A DNA stretch of 64,000 nt, taken from the NCBI GenBank assembly GCA_963698265.1, contig CAVOQC010000004.1, positions 1 through 64,000 on the forward strand, read 5' to 3'. The translations under genes were made by a program, and so were the position numbers. The notes under the pieces were generated by a model. That model had not been told where the DNA came from and made no database searches. It saw only the letters and a list, made by a program, of their open reading frames with translations. Shown here in pieces: positions 42,622-51,758 of this stretch (position 1 is its first letter; each line of letters begins with the position of its first letter). This stretch comes from FEB-7 sp963698265. Lineage in GTDB: Bacteria; Pseudomonadota; Gammaproteobacteria; Burkholderiales; Usitatibacteraceae.

Positions 42622-42622
42622 T

Positions 42623-43579
42623 TCAGGCCCTCCTCGCGCGCGGATCGAGCGCCATGACGGCGGTGTCGGCGAGCAGGTTGAGGATGACGACGATCACCGC
42701 CGCGATGAGACCGATGGCCTGGACGACCGCGACCTCGCGCTTCTCGACCGCCTGGATCAGGACCAGGCCCAGGCCCGGGTACGCGAAGACCTTTTCCACG
42801 ACGATGATTCCGCTCAGCAGCCCCGCCACGTAGAGCGCGGCGGAGTTGAGCGCCGGAATGACCGATGCCGGCAGCGCGTGGCGGAGCACGAGGCGAAGGT
42901 CGGAGGCGCCCGCGAGGCGCGCGCGTTCGACGTAGTCGCTGTTGAGCGACTCGATGAACCCCGCGCGCACGAGGCGCACGAGGTGGGCGATCGAGCCGAT
43001 CACCACCGTGAGCACCGGCAGGAACGCGGTGGCGAGGAGCACGGACGGCGCGTCGTTCGTGAACGCCGTGATCACCGCCGGGAAGATCGGCAGCCAGATG
43101 GCGAGGCAGAGGATGAGGAAATTGCCCGAGGCGAACTCGGGAATCGAGTAGCCGACGATCGCCCCGGTCGAGGCCACCAGGTCGGGCAAGCGTCCACGCC
43201 AGTAGGCCGCGGCGATGCCGATCGCGAGCGCCGTCGGGATCGCGATGAGCGCGGTGACGAGACCCAGCAGGACGGAGTTGCGCAGCGGGTAGGCGATCAC
43301 CTCCGTGACGCTCGCCTTCCCCATGATGGTCTTGCCGAAGTCACCCCGCACCGCGGCCAGCAGCCATTCCGTATAGCGCACCGGCGCGGGACGGTCGAGT
43401 CCCAGCTCGGCGCGCCGCCGGGCGAAATCCTCCTCGGTCATCTGCGCGGCTTCGTCGGCGGTGAGGCTCACCTGCAGCGCGTCGCCGGGAAGGACCTCCG
43501 TGGAGACGAAGACCAGCACCGTCACCAGCCAGATCACCAGGGCCGAAAGGCCCAGGCGCCGCGCGATCGCCTTTCCCAT
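42623..43579 (-). CDS. ABC transporter permease, DppB type
   Basis: This 318-residue permease has a long periplasmic loop after the first helix and six helices in total, typical of DppB. The C-terminal half has the ATPase-contact loop LRHALPASVIPALNS. It is separated from the DppC-like gene by one base and from the binding-protein gene by one base, so all three are clearly co-translated. Confidence 0.93.
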   Translation of the reverse strand: MGKAIARRLGLSALVIWLVTVLVFVSTEVLPGDALQVSLTADEAAQMTEEDFARRRAELGLDRPAPVRYTEWLLAAVRGDFGKTIMGKASVTEVIAYPLRNSVLLGLVTALIAIPTALAIGIAAAYWRGRLPDLVASTGAIVGYSIPEFASGNFLILCLAIWLPIFPAVITAFTNDAPSVLLATAFLPVLTVVIGSIAHLVRLVRAGFIESLNSDYVERARLAGASDLRLVLRHALPASVIPALNSAALYVAGLLSGIIVVEKVFAYPGLGLVLIQAVEKREVAVVQAIGLIAAVIVVILNLLADTAVMALDPRARRA

Positions 43580-43580
43580 C

Positions 43581-45128
43581 TCAGGCCTTCCACACCTCGT
43601 CGAAGCGGATCGACCAGAACTGCGAGTGGTTCGCGAGATCGCGCACGTTCGGCTTGTGGATGAGCACGTTCCTGCGCCCGACGGGGTGGATGGCGGGCAC
43701 TTCCTCGGCCAGTATCTGCTGCATCTTCACGTAGAGGAACTTGCGCTTGAGCGTGTCGCGTTCCCCGACGGCCTCCGCGTAGAGCTTCATGTATTCGTCG
43801 CAGGCCGGGCCGCTCCAGTAGCCGCTTTCGTTGTTGTCCGGGCGCATCCGGTAGAGGCTCACGCCGGGATTGCGCACACCGGCCGGACCGTAGGCGAAGC
43901 GGTGCTTGCGGGTCTTCGCCTTGTCCTCGACCCGCCAGTCGCGATAGCCGTCGGAGGGGCGCTGTTCGACGGGGAGCGTGATGCCGGCCTCCTTCACGGA
44001 CTCCGAGAGCACCTGGAAGACGCGCGGGATCTCCGGCCACGAGGCGGTGAAATAGAACGTGGGCAGGGTGATGCCGTTGGGATGGCCCGCCTCGGCGAGC
44101 AGCTGCTTCGCCCGGGCGAGGTCGCGCTTCACCGGACGCGGCAGGAATTCGGGATTCGAGGGCGTGAGGTGCGAATCGTTGCCCACCCAGCCCGTCTTCG
44201 GGCCGTAGACGATGCGCATGAGCTTCTCGCGATCGATCGCAAGAGCGAGCGCCTGGCGGATGCGCTTGTCGTTGAAGGGCGATCCCTCGTGCTTGGGAAG
44301 GATCATCAGCGCCTGGTCGCCCGCGCCCGCGACGCTGATCTTCGTGCCGGCGATGCGCTCGAGTTCCGGGAGCATGCCGGGGTCGACGCCCAGCACAGCG
44401 TCGAAGAGCCCGCCGCGGAAGCCGTTGAGCGCGCTCTCCATGCGCCCCGGGGAACTCGCGACCTCGAAGCGGTCGAGGTAGGGGAAGCCCGTGCGCCAGT
44501 AGCGCTCGTGCTTTTCCATGACGAGGCGCCGCTTGGGATCCAGCTCGACGATCCTGAAGGGCCCCGTGCCGATGCCGTCGAGCCCGATGCTGTCGATCGG
44601 GGCGGCGGGCATCACCATGAGCTGGTATTCCCCGAGGATGAACGGGAACTCGCTGTTGGGCCGGTCCAGGTGCATGCGCACCTTGTGGCTGCCGGTCTTC
44701 TCCACCTTCACGATCTGCCGGGCGAAGGAAGTCTTCTCGCGGTGGAAGGCGAAGGAGGCCACCACGTCGTCGGCCGTCATGTCGCGGCCGTTGTGGAACA
44801 CCACGCCCTCGCGCAACTGGATGTCCCAGGCCTTCAGGTCGTCGCTGGGCTCCCAGGAGGTCGCGAGTTCCGGCTCGACCTTCAGCCGGTCGGTCACGTA
44901 GGCCAGGCCGTTGAAGGCGCTTCTCGTGTTGATGTCCAGGAGGTAGTAGGGGTGCCTGCCGTTCTTCGCGTCCCCCATGCGGTTGTTGGGGTAGAGGTTC
45001 GTGTAGACGAACTTGCCGCCGGATTTGGGCTTGGGCTGGGCCAGCGCCTCGCCGGGCCCGAACAGGTCCTTCAATCCCAGGCCCGCGAGCGCGGCGCCGG
45101 TGGCGACGATAAGGTCACGACGTTTCAT
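43581..45128 (-). CDS. ABC transporter substrate-binding protein, SBP family 5
   Basis: This periplasmic binding protein has 515 residues, the normal size of the dipeptide/nickel family. Its N-terminus, MKRRDLIVATGAALAGLGL, looks like a twin-arginine signal, followed by a processing site near EALAQ. Family blocks such as LREGVVFHNGRDMTADDV and AIDREKL are present. It is the first gene of operon A; GGAG precedes ATG 45128. Its solute is unknown; the operon content points to a phosphonate ester or other organophosphate. Confidence 0.92.
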   Translation of the reverse strand: MKRRDLIVATGAALAGLGLKDLFGPGEALAQPKPKSGGKFVYTNLYPNNRMGDAKNGRHPYYLLDINTRSAFNGLAYVTDRLKVEPELATSWEPSDDLKAWDIQLREGVVFHNGRDMTADDVVASFAFHREKTSFARQIVKVEKTGSHKVRMHLDRPNSEFPFILGEYQLMVMPAAPIDSIGLDGIGTGPFRIVELDPKRRLVMEKHERYWRTGFPYLDRFEVASSPGRMESALNGFRGGLFDAVLGVDPGMLPELERIAGTKISVAGAGDQALMILPKHEGSPFNDKRIRQALALAIDREKLMRIVYGPKTGWVGNDSHLTPSNPEFLPRPVKRDLARAKQLLAEAGHPNGITLPTFYFTASWPEIPRVFQVLSESVKEAGITLPVEQRPSDGYRDWRVEDKAKTRKHRFAYGPAGVRNPGVSLYRMRPDNNESGYWSGPACDEYMKLYAEAVGERDTLKRKFLYVKMQQILAEEVPAIHPVGRRNVLIHKPNVRDLANHSQFWSIRFDEVWKA

Positions 45129-45252
45129 TTCGATTCTCCTCGTGTATGGGTCATGCCGAACGGGGCCCGTGCCGCGGGAAGGGTTTCCCGGCAGTGTCGA
45201 ATCCCTTAAGGGTGCGCGGCCTCGGAGTGATCAACGCGGATCGACGCGGTGG

Positions 45253-45828
45253 TCATTTCCTGCCGAGCTTTTCGCGTACCTTCGCGAGTTCCGCGCGGAC
45301 GGCGGCATCGTCGGGCGCGAGGGTTGCTGCGGCCCCGAGGTTGAGTTCGGCGCGCTCCAGGTCGGATCGGCTCACGCCCATGGTGCCGTCGGGTTGCAGG
45401 CGGGGCAGTTGCGACATCTGGCCGAGCAGAATCAATGCCTCGAGGTTCTTGTGGTCCATCTCGACGACAAAGTTCAGTTCCTGGGTCGCCAGCGCCACGC
45501 GGCCCAGCACGATCTGCACCTTCGCGTGGGCCAGGTGCGGCAGGATCGAATGCCTGTCGATACGCTTCGCGGTCACGTAGGCGGAGAGTGCATCCTCGAA
45601 TTTCTTCAGGCCGCGGTAGGCGTGGCCCAGGTTCAGCCAGGCCTCGAAGGAGTTCTTGTCCTGTTCGGTGGCCGCCCTGAGGGTGGTTGCGGCGGCCTCG
45701 TACTTGCCCTCGGCGAGCTGTGCCTTGCCCTTGACGAGGTGCTGCTCCAGCTTTTCCGCACCGCCGCAGCCGCCGAGAAGCGATGCGGCGGCAAGCAGTG
45801 CCGCGCCCAGTGCGATTCGGATGTTCAT
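45253..45828 (-). CDS. TPR-repeat lipoprotein at the end of the phosphonate operon
   Basis: The 191-residue product has a lipoprotein-type signal with a cysteine at position 21 (LLGGC), then three or more TPR motifs such as AKGQLAEGKYEAAATTLRAA-like helices and WLNLGHAYRGLKKFEDALSA. It would be anchored in a membrane facing the periplasm and bind a protein partner. Its ATG overlaps the stop of the last phnE gene (ATGA), so it belongs to operon B. TPR lipoproteins are not standard in phosphonate operons, so the role is open. Confidence 0.8.
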   Translation of the reverse strand: MNIRIALGAALLAAASLLGGCGGAEKLEQHLVKGKAQLAEGKYEAAATTLRAATEQDKNSFEAWLNLGHAYRGLKKFEDALSAYVTAKRIDRHSILPHLAHAKVQIVLGRVALATQELNFVVEMDHKNLEALILLGQMSQLPRLQPDGTMGVSRSDLERAELNLGAAATLAPDDAAVRAELAKVREKLGRK

Positions 45829-46646
45829 ATGATTCGCGACCTCACGTGCGCGCAGACCCAGTCGGAGACGAACACGATCAGGAAGATCACCAGGATGCAG
45901 GTGGCCGTCTCGTGGTATTGGAAGAGCTTCATGGTCTTGATGAGCGAAAAGCCCAGGCCGCCGGCCCCGACCAGCCCGAGGATGGTGGCGGCGCGGATGC
46001 TGACGTCGAACCGGTAGATCGAATAACTGATGAAGGCGGGAACCACCTGCGGAATGATGCCGAAGAGGATCACCTGCATGCGGCCGGCGCCGGTGGCCTG
46101 CATGGCCTCGATCGGGCCCCGGTCTACGCCCTCGATCTCCTCGGCGCAGAACTTGGCGAGCATGCCGGTGGCGTGAAGCGCGATCGCCAGCACGCCGGCG
46201 AAGGGTCCCAGGCCGACCGCGCTCACGAATATGAGGGCGAAAACCAGCTCGTTGATGGCGCGCAGCGCGTTGAGAAACATCCGGGTGACATGGAACACGA
46301 CCGCGTGCGGCGACGTGTTCCTGGCGCCCAGCAGCGCAAACGGGATCGACAGCACTATCGCGATGAGCGTCCCCCAGACTGCGATCTGGACGGTCTCGAT
46401 CGTGGCATCGCCCAGCAATGCCAGGTGGCCGAGGTTGGGCGGAAACATGCGCGACAGGAAATCCGCCATGAAGGGAAAGCCCTTCAGGAGCGCCCACGGA
46501 TTCATGCCGATCTGCGCGCCGGCGAACCACAGCACCGCGATGGCGGCGGCAGCCCACGCGAGGCCCCTCCTCAGCCGACGCGACTGCACGCGCGAGGCTT
46601 GCGCGAGCCCGCTCGAAATCGCGGCCTCGAGCGTGGTGGCGCTCAC
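45825..46646 (-). CDS. phnE: Phosphonate ABC transporter permease
   Basis: The 273-residue permease has the PhnE blocks LRAINELVFALIFVSAVGLGP, EAMQATGAGRMQVILFGIIP and ATILGLVGAGGLG. Together with the second PhnE at 47457 it forms the membrane channel of the phosphonate importer. Its start overlaps the stop of phnC by four bases, and its stop overlaps the TPR lipoprotein start. Two adjacent PhnE genes flanking phnC are common in organisms where the pair forms a heterodimer. Confidence 0.94.
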   Translation of the reverse strand: MSATTLEAAISSGLAQASRVQSRRLRRGLAWAAAAIAVLWFAGAQIGMNPWALLKGFPFMADFLSRMFPPNLGHLALLGDATIETVQIAVWGTLIAIVLSIPFALLGARNTSPHAVVFHVTRMFLNALRAINELVFALIFVSAVGLGPFAGVLAIALHATGMLAKFCAEEIEGVDRGPIEAMQATGAGRMQVILFGIIPQVVPAFISYSIYRFDVSIRAATILGLVGAGGLGFSLIKTMKLFQYHETATCILVIFLIVFVSDWVCAHVRSRII

Positions 46647-47446
46647 GCCTCGTCCCTCACCGCTTCGCCGGGCTCGCGGTAGTAGATCTGGTGCAGGTTT
46701 TCGTCCGTGAGCTTGTCGGTCGGACCATCGAAGACCACCGCGCCGTGGCTCATGCCGACGACACGCTCGGAAAACTCGCGCGCGTAGTCCACCTGGTGCA
46801 GGTTGCAGAGCACCGTGATGCCGAGATCGCTCGCGGCCTCTCGCAGGTAGCCCAGCACCTGCCGCGCGATCTTCGGGTCGAGGCTCGCCACCGGCTCGTC
46901 GGCGAGAATGACCATCGGCTTCTGCGCGAGCGCACGGGCGATCGCAACGCGCTGCTGTTCACCGCCCGAGAGCGTGTCGGCGCGCTGGAATGCCTTGTGG
47001 TCCATGTTGACGCGCGCCAGGCATTCGATGGCGATGCGCTTGTCCGAATCGGGGAAGCTGAACGCGAGGCTGCGCAGGACACTGCGGTAACCAAGCCGCC
47101 CGGTGAGCACGTTGGTCAGTACCGACAGGCGCTTCACGAGATTGAATTGCTGAAAAACCATGCCGAACTGACGGCGCAGTTTCCGCAGGTTGCCGCGGTG
47201 CGCGGTGATCTCGGTGCCGTTGTGAAAGATCTGGCCCTCGCTCGGGTCGACAAGGCGGTTGATGCAGCGAAGGAGCGTCGACTTTCCGGCGCCGCTGGGT
47301 CCGAGTATGACGAGGAACTCGCCCGCAGGCACATCGATGCAGATGTTGCTCAGTGCCGGCGTGCTGGCGCCGGGGTAGGTCTTCGAGACGCCGCGCACGG
47401 AAATCATCGGCACGGTGGGCTGGGTGGCGGAGGCGATGGCGTTCAA
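46643..47446 (-). CDS. phnC: Phosphonate ABC transporter ATP-binding protein
   Basis: The ATPase has Walker A GPSGAGKST, signature LSGGEQQR and Walker B VILADEPVASLDP, followed by TVLCNLHQVDYA, typical of PhnC. It energises the PhnE pair. The start is taken as TTG 47446, which has AGGA seven bases upstream and follows the previous stop closely. An ATG at 47407 (MISVRGVSKTYPG) is possible and would also fit the family N-terminus, but no ribosome binding site precedes it. Confidence 0.92.
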   Translation of the reverse strand: MNAIASATQPTVPMISVRGVSKTYPGASTPALSNICIDVPAGEFLVILGPSGAGKSTLLRCINRLVDPSEGQIFHNGTEITAHRGNLRKLRRQFGMVFQQFNLVKRLSVLTNVLTGRLGYRSVLRSLAFSFPDSDKRIAIECLARVNMDHKAFQRADTLSGGEQQRVAIARALAQKPMVILADEPVASLDPKIARQVLGYLREAASDLGITVLCNLHQVDYAREFSERVVGMSHGAVVFDGPTDKLTDENLHQIYYREPGEAVRDEA

Positions 47447-47456
47447 CGGGGATTCC

Positions 47457-48275
47457 TCAGTAGATCCGCGCGCGGATCCAGGTCGACGCCAGGTCGATGA
47501 CCGTGACCATGGCGAGAATGAGCAGCAGGACCACGCCGGTCTCGCGCCACTCGAACAGGCGGATGGTGGTGACGAGCTCGAAGCCGATGCCGCCCGCGCC
47601 AACCATGCCGAGCACGGTCGCGGAGCGCACCCCGACCTCAAACCAGTAGAGGTTGTACGTGACGAACTGCGGCAGCGCCTGCGGCAGCATCGCGTAGACG
47701 ATGACCTGAAGGCGGCTTGCCCCGGTCGCCTGCAGGGCTTCGACGGGGCCGTTGTCGATATTTTCGAGTGCCTCGGCATAGAGTCGCCCGAGAATCCCGC
47801 CGAAGTTGACTCCCAGCGCCAGGGCCCCGGGGAACGGCCCCAGGCCGACCGCGGCGACGAAGAATATCGCCCAGATCAACTCCGAGACGCTGCGAAGAAA
47901 GTTCAGCACGGCCTTTGCCGTGTGACGCAGCGGAGCAGAGCGGGTGACGTTGGAGGCCGCCAGGATGCCGAGCGGCAAGCCGATCACGATGGCGATCACG
48001 TTGCCCCAGAGCGCGATGTAGAGCGTCTCCGCGGCGGGTTTCCACAGAACCTCGGCGAACTCCCACTTCGGCGGCGCCATGCGGTAGAAGTACGCGCCGA
48101 TCTCCGGAAGTGCGCCGGCGACCTCGGTGGGCCGCAGGCCAACGCCGTCCGCGCACCAGGCGAGGAAGGCGATGGCGACGGCGGCGAGCACGATGTGGTG
48201 CAGGCGCCAGCGCTTGCGCGCCGCCAGCGCCTGCATCACCGCGTCCACGCCGGGCTTTGTGGTGGTCGAACTCAC
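47457..48275 (-). CDS. phnE: Phosphonate ABC transporter permease
   Basis: The 272-residue membrane protein has the conserved PhnE blocks LRSVSELIWAIFFVAAVGLGP, EALQATGASRLQVIVYAMLP and ATVLGMVGAGGIGFE. It is a diverged paralogue of the permease at 45825 and likely forms a heterodimer with it. It lies between phnD (5-base gap) and phnC (10-base gap). Confidence 0.94.
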   Translation of the reverse strand: MSSTTTKPGVDAVMQALAARKRWRLHHIVLAAVAIAFLAWCADGVGLRPTEVAGALPEIGAYFYRMAPPKWEFAEVLWKPAAETLYIALWGNVIAIVIGLPLGILAASNVTRSAPLRHTAKAVLNFLRSVSELIWAIFFVAAVGLGPFPGALALGVNFGGILGRLYAEALENIDNGPVEALQATGASRLQVIVYAMLPQALPQFVTYNLYWFEVGVRSATVLGMVGAGGIGFELVTTIRLFEWRETGVVLLLILAMVTVIDLASTWIRARIY

Positions 48276-48280
48276 GGACC

Positions 48281-49162
48281 CTACTTCATCTTCTTCAGGT
48301 CGAGCTTCAGCGCCTTGGCGATGTCGCGAACGGGGTCGTAGTCCTTGTCCGTGGCCGGATCGAAGCGCGCCACGGTGCCCATCTCGCCGAAGGAAAGGTT
48401 CTTCACGCTGTAGAAGGCCTCGCGAATCTTCTTCTTCATGTCTTCCGACAGGGCCTTGCGATAGAGCAGCGGATCGTTGGGAATCGGCTTCGAGGTCCAG
48501 ACCACCTTCATCTTGGCGCAGTCCGCAAGTCCCTTGGCGCAGCCGCGCTCATAGATGCGGTCGGCGACGCTGCCGGCATCGACCTTTCCCGAGCCCACGG
48601 AAACGATGGTGGCATCGTGCCCGCCCGAGTACATCACCTGCTTGAAATCCTTTTCCGGCGTGATGTTCGCCGCAACGAAGGCGGCGGCGGGAACCATGTA
48701 GCCGGAGGTGGAGCCCGGATCGACGAAGGCGAACGTCCTGCCCTTGAGGTCGGCCAGCGAATTGATGTTGCTGTCCTTGCCGGCGATGATGATCGACTTG
48801 TAGCTCGGCTGCATGGTGCGCGAAGTCACCGTCACCCCGAACGCCTCGACCTGCGCCACGGTCGTGGCGAGCACGTACGAAAACGGCCCGAGCAGCGCGA
48901 CATCGATGTGGCCGGCGCGCAACGCCTCGATCGTGGCGTTGTAGTCGGAGCCGACGAAGGTGTCGACCTTCATGCCCGTGTGCTTTGCCACGATGTCGAG
49001 GATCGCCTGGGACTGGCGCACCATGGCCCGGGAATCCTCGGCGGGAATGAAGCCGACCGTCAGTACCCCGGGCTTCGCGGTGTTCTGTCCCCAGACTGGC
49101 GACACCAGCATCGCCGCGGCAAGGGCCAGAACGGTCCGTCTTGCGAACTTGAATTGCCTCAT
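48281..49162 (-). CDS. phnD: Phosphonate ABC transporter substrate-binding protein
   Basis: The periplasmic protein has a signal peptide ending near VWGQN (residue 26) and family motifs LTVGFIPAEDSRAM, VDTFVGSDYNATIEALRAG, DVALLGPFSYV and FVDPGSTSGYMVP. The last holds serine and threonine residues that bind the phosphonate group. Its 293 residues are typical of PhnD. GGAGGAG precedes ATG 49162. Being placed with phosphonoacetate hydrolase, it may prefer 2-aminoethylphosphonate or a related compound. Confidence 0.94.
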   Translation of the reverse strand: MRQFKFARRTVLALAAAMLVSPVWGQNTAKPGVLTVGFIPAEDSRAMVRQSQAILDIVAKHTGMKVDTFVGSDYNATIEALRAGHIDVALLGPFSYVLATTVAQVEAFGVTVTSRTMQPSYKSIIIAGKDSNINSLADLKGRTFAFVDPGSTSGYMVPAAAFVAANITPEKDFKQVMYSGGHDATIVSVGSGKVDAGSVADRIYERGCAKGLADCAKMKVVWTSKPIPNDPLLYRKALSEDMKKKIREAFYSVKNLSFGEMGTVARFDPATDKDYDPVRDIAKALKLDLKKMK

Positions 49163-49194
49163 TTTTGTCTCCTCCTTGTGGTTTACAGGAACGA

Positions 49195-50664
49195 CTACCA
49201 ACGCAGGTTCACGTTCTTGACGCAGGTGTAGCTCAACAACTCCTCGAAGCACTCCTCCACGCCCAGGCCGCTTTGCTTCCAGCCGCCGTAGGGTTCACCC
49301 AGGTAACGCCCGGTCGAATTGACCCAGACGTAGCCCGCTTGCACCTGCTCGGCGGTCTCCATCGCGAGATCGAGGCGGTTGGTGACGATTGCCGCGGTAA
49401 GCCCGTACTGGACGCCGTTCACCTGCGCGAGCATGTCCTCCGGTTCCGACCACGGCAGCACCGACATCACCGGGCCGAAAATCTCCTCGCGCGCAATGCG
49501 CATCTCCTGGCGCACTTCGTCGAATACCGTGGGACGGATGAACCAGCCGCCGGCGAGTGCCGGGTCCTTCGGCCGGTCGCCGCCGGTGATGAGTCGTGCG
49601 CCTTCCTTCTTTCCCGATTCAACGAAATCCATGATGCGGGCGAACTGGCGCTCCGAGACCACCGGGCCGACCTCGTTGGTCTCGATCCACGGGAAGCCGA
49701 CGGGGAGCGCCTCCGCGAGGCGCACGATCTCCTCGACGACGGGACGGTGAAGCGAAGCATGCACGAAGACACGCGACGTCGAGCTGCAGGACTGCCCTTG
49801 CCGGTTCATGTTCATGCCCTTGATCGCGGCAGCGGCGGCCTGCAACGGATCCGCGTCGGGGAAGATGATGATCGGGTTCTTGCCGCCCAGCTCCAGCGTG
49901 ACGCGCTTGAGCCCCTCTGCCGCCGCCTTTGCCACCAGGCGGCCGGTCTCCACGGAGCCGATGAAGCCCACGCGGGACACGAGCGGGTGCGTCACCAGCG
50001 CGGCGCCGGTCGCCCCGTCGCCCGCCACCACGTTCACCACGCCCGGCGGAAATATCCCGTCGGCGAGCGCGGCGACCTCGAAACTGGAGAGCGGCGCCTG
50101 CTCGGAACTCTTGATCACCACGCAATTGCCCGCCGCGAGCGGTGCGGCCGCCTTCTCCACGCAAAAGCGGAAGGGGTGGTTGAAGGCGTTCAGTTTGGCA
50201 ACGACGCCATAGGGCTCGCGGCGCGTGAAGTTCATGTGCCGCGGGCCCTGGGAACTGGTCGTCCCCTTGATCTCGGTGGCCAGGCCCGCAAAGTAGTCGA
50301 GGCTGTCCGCGGTCCAGTGCATGTCGCCTTCCATGCCCTTCACCGCATTGCCGGAATCGACCGCGTCTATGAGCGCGAGCCGCTTTGCCTCGGCGCGCAC
50401 GCGCCTGGCCCACGCCTCGAGGCATTTCGCACGTTCCTTTATGCCGACCTTGCGCCATTGCGCAAAGCCCTTTTCCGCGGCCCGGACGGCAAGATCGACG
50501 TCGTTCGCGTCCGCGTAGGGCGCCTCGCCGAGCTTGCGACCCGTGGCGGGATTGTGCGACGCGAAGCTGCGCTCGCTCCTCGCCTCGTGCCAGGCGCCGC
50601 CGTAGTACAGGCCCCGCGGCTTGTAGCCGAGGTCGGGTTCGGAAACGTTCACGTTGTCGTTCAC
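49195..50664 (-). CDS. Aldehyde dehydrogenase of the phosphonate operon
   Basis: The 489-residue enzyme has Asn162 (LNAFNHPFRF), Glu258 (LELGGKNP) and Cys293 (RQGQSCSST). It is only distantly similar to the PhnY enzyme at 36575, yet lies between phnD and a zinc alcohol dehydrogenase in the same operon as phosphonoacetate hydrolase. It may oxidise phosphonoacetaldehyde or another phosphono-aldehyde. The GTG start at 50664 overlaps the stop of the alcohol dehydrogenase (GTGA), showing tight coupling. The substrate is inferred from context. Confidence 0.9.
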   Translation of the reverse strand: MNDNVNVSEPDLGYKPRGLYYGGAWHEARSERSFASHNPATGRKLGEAPYADANDVDLAVRAAEKGFAQWRKVGIKERAKCLEAWARRVRAEAKRLALIDAVDSGNAVKGMEGDMHWTADSLDYFAGLATEIKGTTSSQGPRHMNFTRREPYGVVAKLNAFNHPFRFCVEKAAAPLAAGNCVVIKSSEQAPLSSFEVAALADGIFPPGVVNVVAGDGATGAALVTHPLVSRVGFIGSVETGRLVAKAAAEGLKRVTLELGGKNPIIIFPDADPLQAAAAAIKGMNMNRQGQSCSSTSRVFVHASLHRPVVEEIVRLAEALPVGFPWIETNEVGPVVSERQFARIMDFVESGKKEGARLITGGDRPKDPALAGGWFIRPTVFDEVRQEMRIAREEIFGPVMSVLPWSEPEDMLAQVNGVQYGLTAAIVTNRLDLAMETAEQVQAGYVWVNSTGRYLGEPYGGWKQSGLGVEECFEELLSYTCVKNVNLRW

Positions 50665-51758
50665 GGCACGATCGCCGCACGCAAGACCTTGCGATCGGCC
50701 GCATCCTGCATCGCCTGGCCGACCTGCTCCAGCCCGTACTTGCCGTCGACGAGCTCGTGGAAGGGGAAGCGCGCGCGGTTCACGTGCACGAAATCGAGCG
50801 CCTGGATGAGGTGACGCGGATGGTAGTTGTGAACGCCGCAGACCGTCAGGAGCTTGCGCAGGATCTTGTTGGCGTCGATCTTCACGAAGGCGTCCGGATT
50901 GACCAGCCCGCCCAGCACGTAGCGCCCGCCCGTGCGCACCATCTCGATGCCTGCCGGCAGCACTTCGGGATATCCGCAGAGCTCGATCACCGCGTCGGCG
51001 CCTTCGGGCTTGCACAGCGCCTTCGCCTGCTTCACGAGTTCCGCCTCGCTCATCGCGGAAGGGTCGAGGACATGATCGGCGCCGAAGCGCATCGCCAGGT
51101 CTCGCCGCGCGGCGACCGTGTCGATGCCGATGACCAGGCGCGCGCCTCGGGCCTTCGCGAGCGCGCAGCCGTAGAGCCCGAGCAGCCCCAAGCCCTGCAC
51201 CACGACGGAATCGCCCATGGCGATCTGCGCCTTTTCGGTGACGCAGACGACGGTGGCCACGCCGCAATTGATCGGGGTGGCTTCCTCGTCGGTGAGATCG
51301 TCGGGCAGCTTCAGGATCCAGGAACGCGGCAGGACGTAGCAGTACTCGCCGAAGCCGCCGTGATGGTGGGGCTCGGTCGAGACGGCCATGTGGCCATACT
51401 TGTCCACGCCCGGGGACTTCTGGGGAAGGTCCAGCACCTCGGTGTAGAAATTGTTGCCGGGAATGAAGTACTCGCTCCAGGTGATGCGGTCTCCCTCGGC
51501 AAGCGCATCGCCGCGCATGTCCCGGTCGACGCCCTCGCCCAGGGCGACGATCGTGCCGATGATCTCGTGGCCGAGCACGCCCGGGCAGGGATTGGGGCGG
51601 TGCCCCAGGTAGGAGTGGATATCGGAGCGGCAGATCGTCGACATCCGGATCTTCACCAGCACCTCACCCGCGCGTGGCGGACGGATCGGAAAGACGCGGA
51701 TCTCGAAGGGCTTGTTGGGCGCGTCGTAGACCGCGAGTCTTCCGCTCGTGACGGTCAT
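50661..51758 (-). CDS. Zinc-dependent alcohol dehydrogenase associated with phosphonate catabolism
   Basis: The 365-residue medium-chain dehydrogenase has the catalytic zinc ligands Cys43 (STICRSD) and His64-Glu65 (GHEIIG), a later Cys in INCGVATV, and the nucleotide loop GLGLLGLYG. The four-cysteine structural zinc lobe is missing. It resembles the subfamily annotated as phosphonate-catabolism-associated alcohol dehydrogenase. A likely reaction is 2-hydroxyethylphosphonate to phosphonoacetaldehyde, feeding the aldehyde dehydrogenase next door. It overlaps both neighbours (ATGA and GTGA). Confidence 0.9.
   Translation of the reverse strand: MTVTSGRLAVYDAPNKPFEIRVFPIRPPRAGEVLVKIRMSTICRSDIHSYLGHRPNPCPGVLGHEIIGTIVALGEGVDRDMRGDALAEGDRITWSEYFIPGNNFYTEVLDLPQKSPGVDKYGHMAVSTEPHHHGGFGEYCYVLPRSWILKLPDDLTDEEATPINCGVATVVCVTEKAQIAMGDSVVVQGLGLLGLYGCALAKARGARLVIGIDTVAARRDLAMRFGADHVLDPSAMSEAELVKQAKALCKPEGADAVIELCGYPEVLPAGIEMVRTGGRYVLGGLVNPDAFVKIDANKILRKLLTVCGVHNYHPRHLIQALDFVHVNRARFPFHELVDGKYGLEQVGQAMQDAADRKVLRAAIVP

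Noticed and set aside
45172..45194. Hairpin with CGGGAA and TTCCCG arms between operons A and B
   Set aside because: The 6-bp stem has no following T-run, so it does not qualify as an intrinsic terminator.
45203..45212. CCCTTAAGGG palindrome downstream of the TPR lipoprotein gene
   Set aside because: It is too short to call a terminator or operator, has no T-run and no second copy was noticed.
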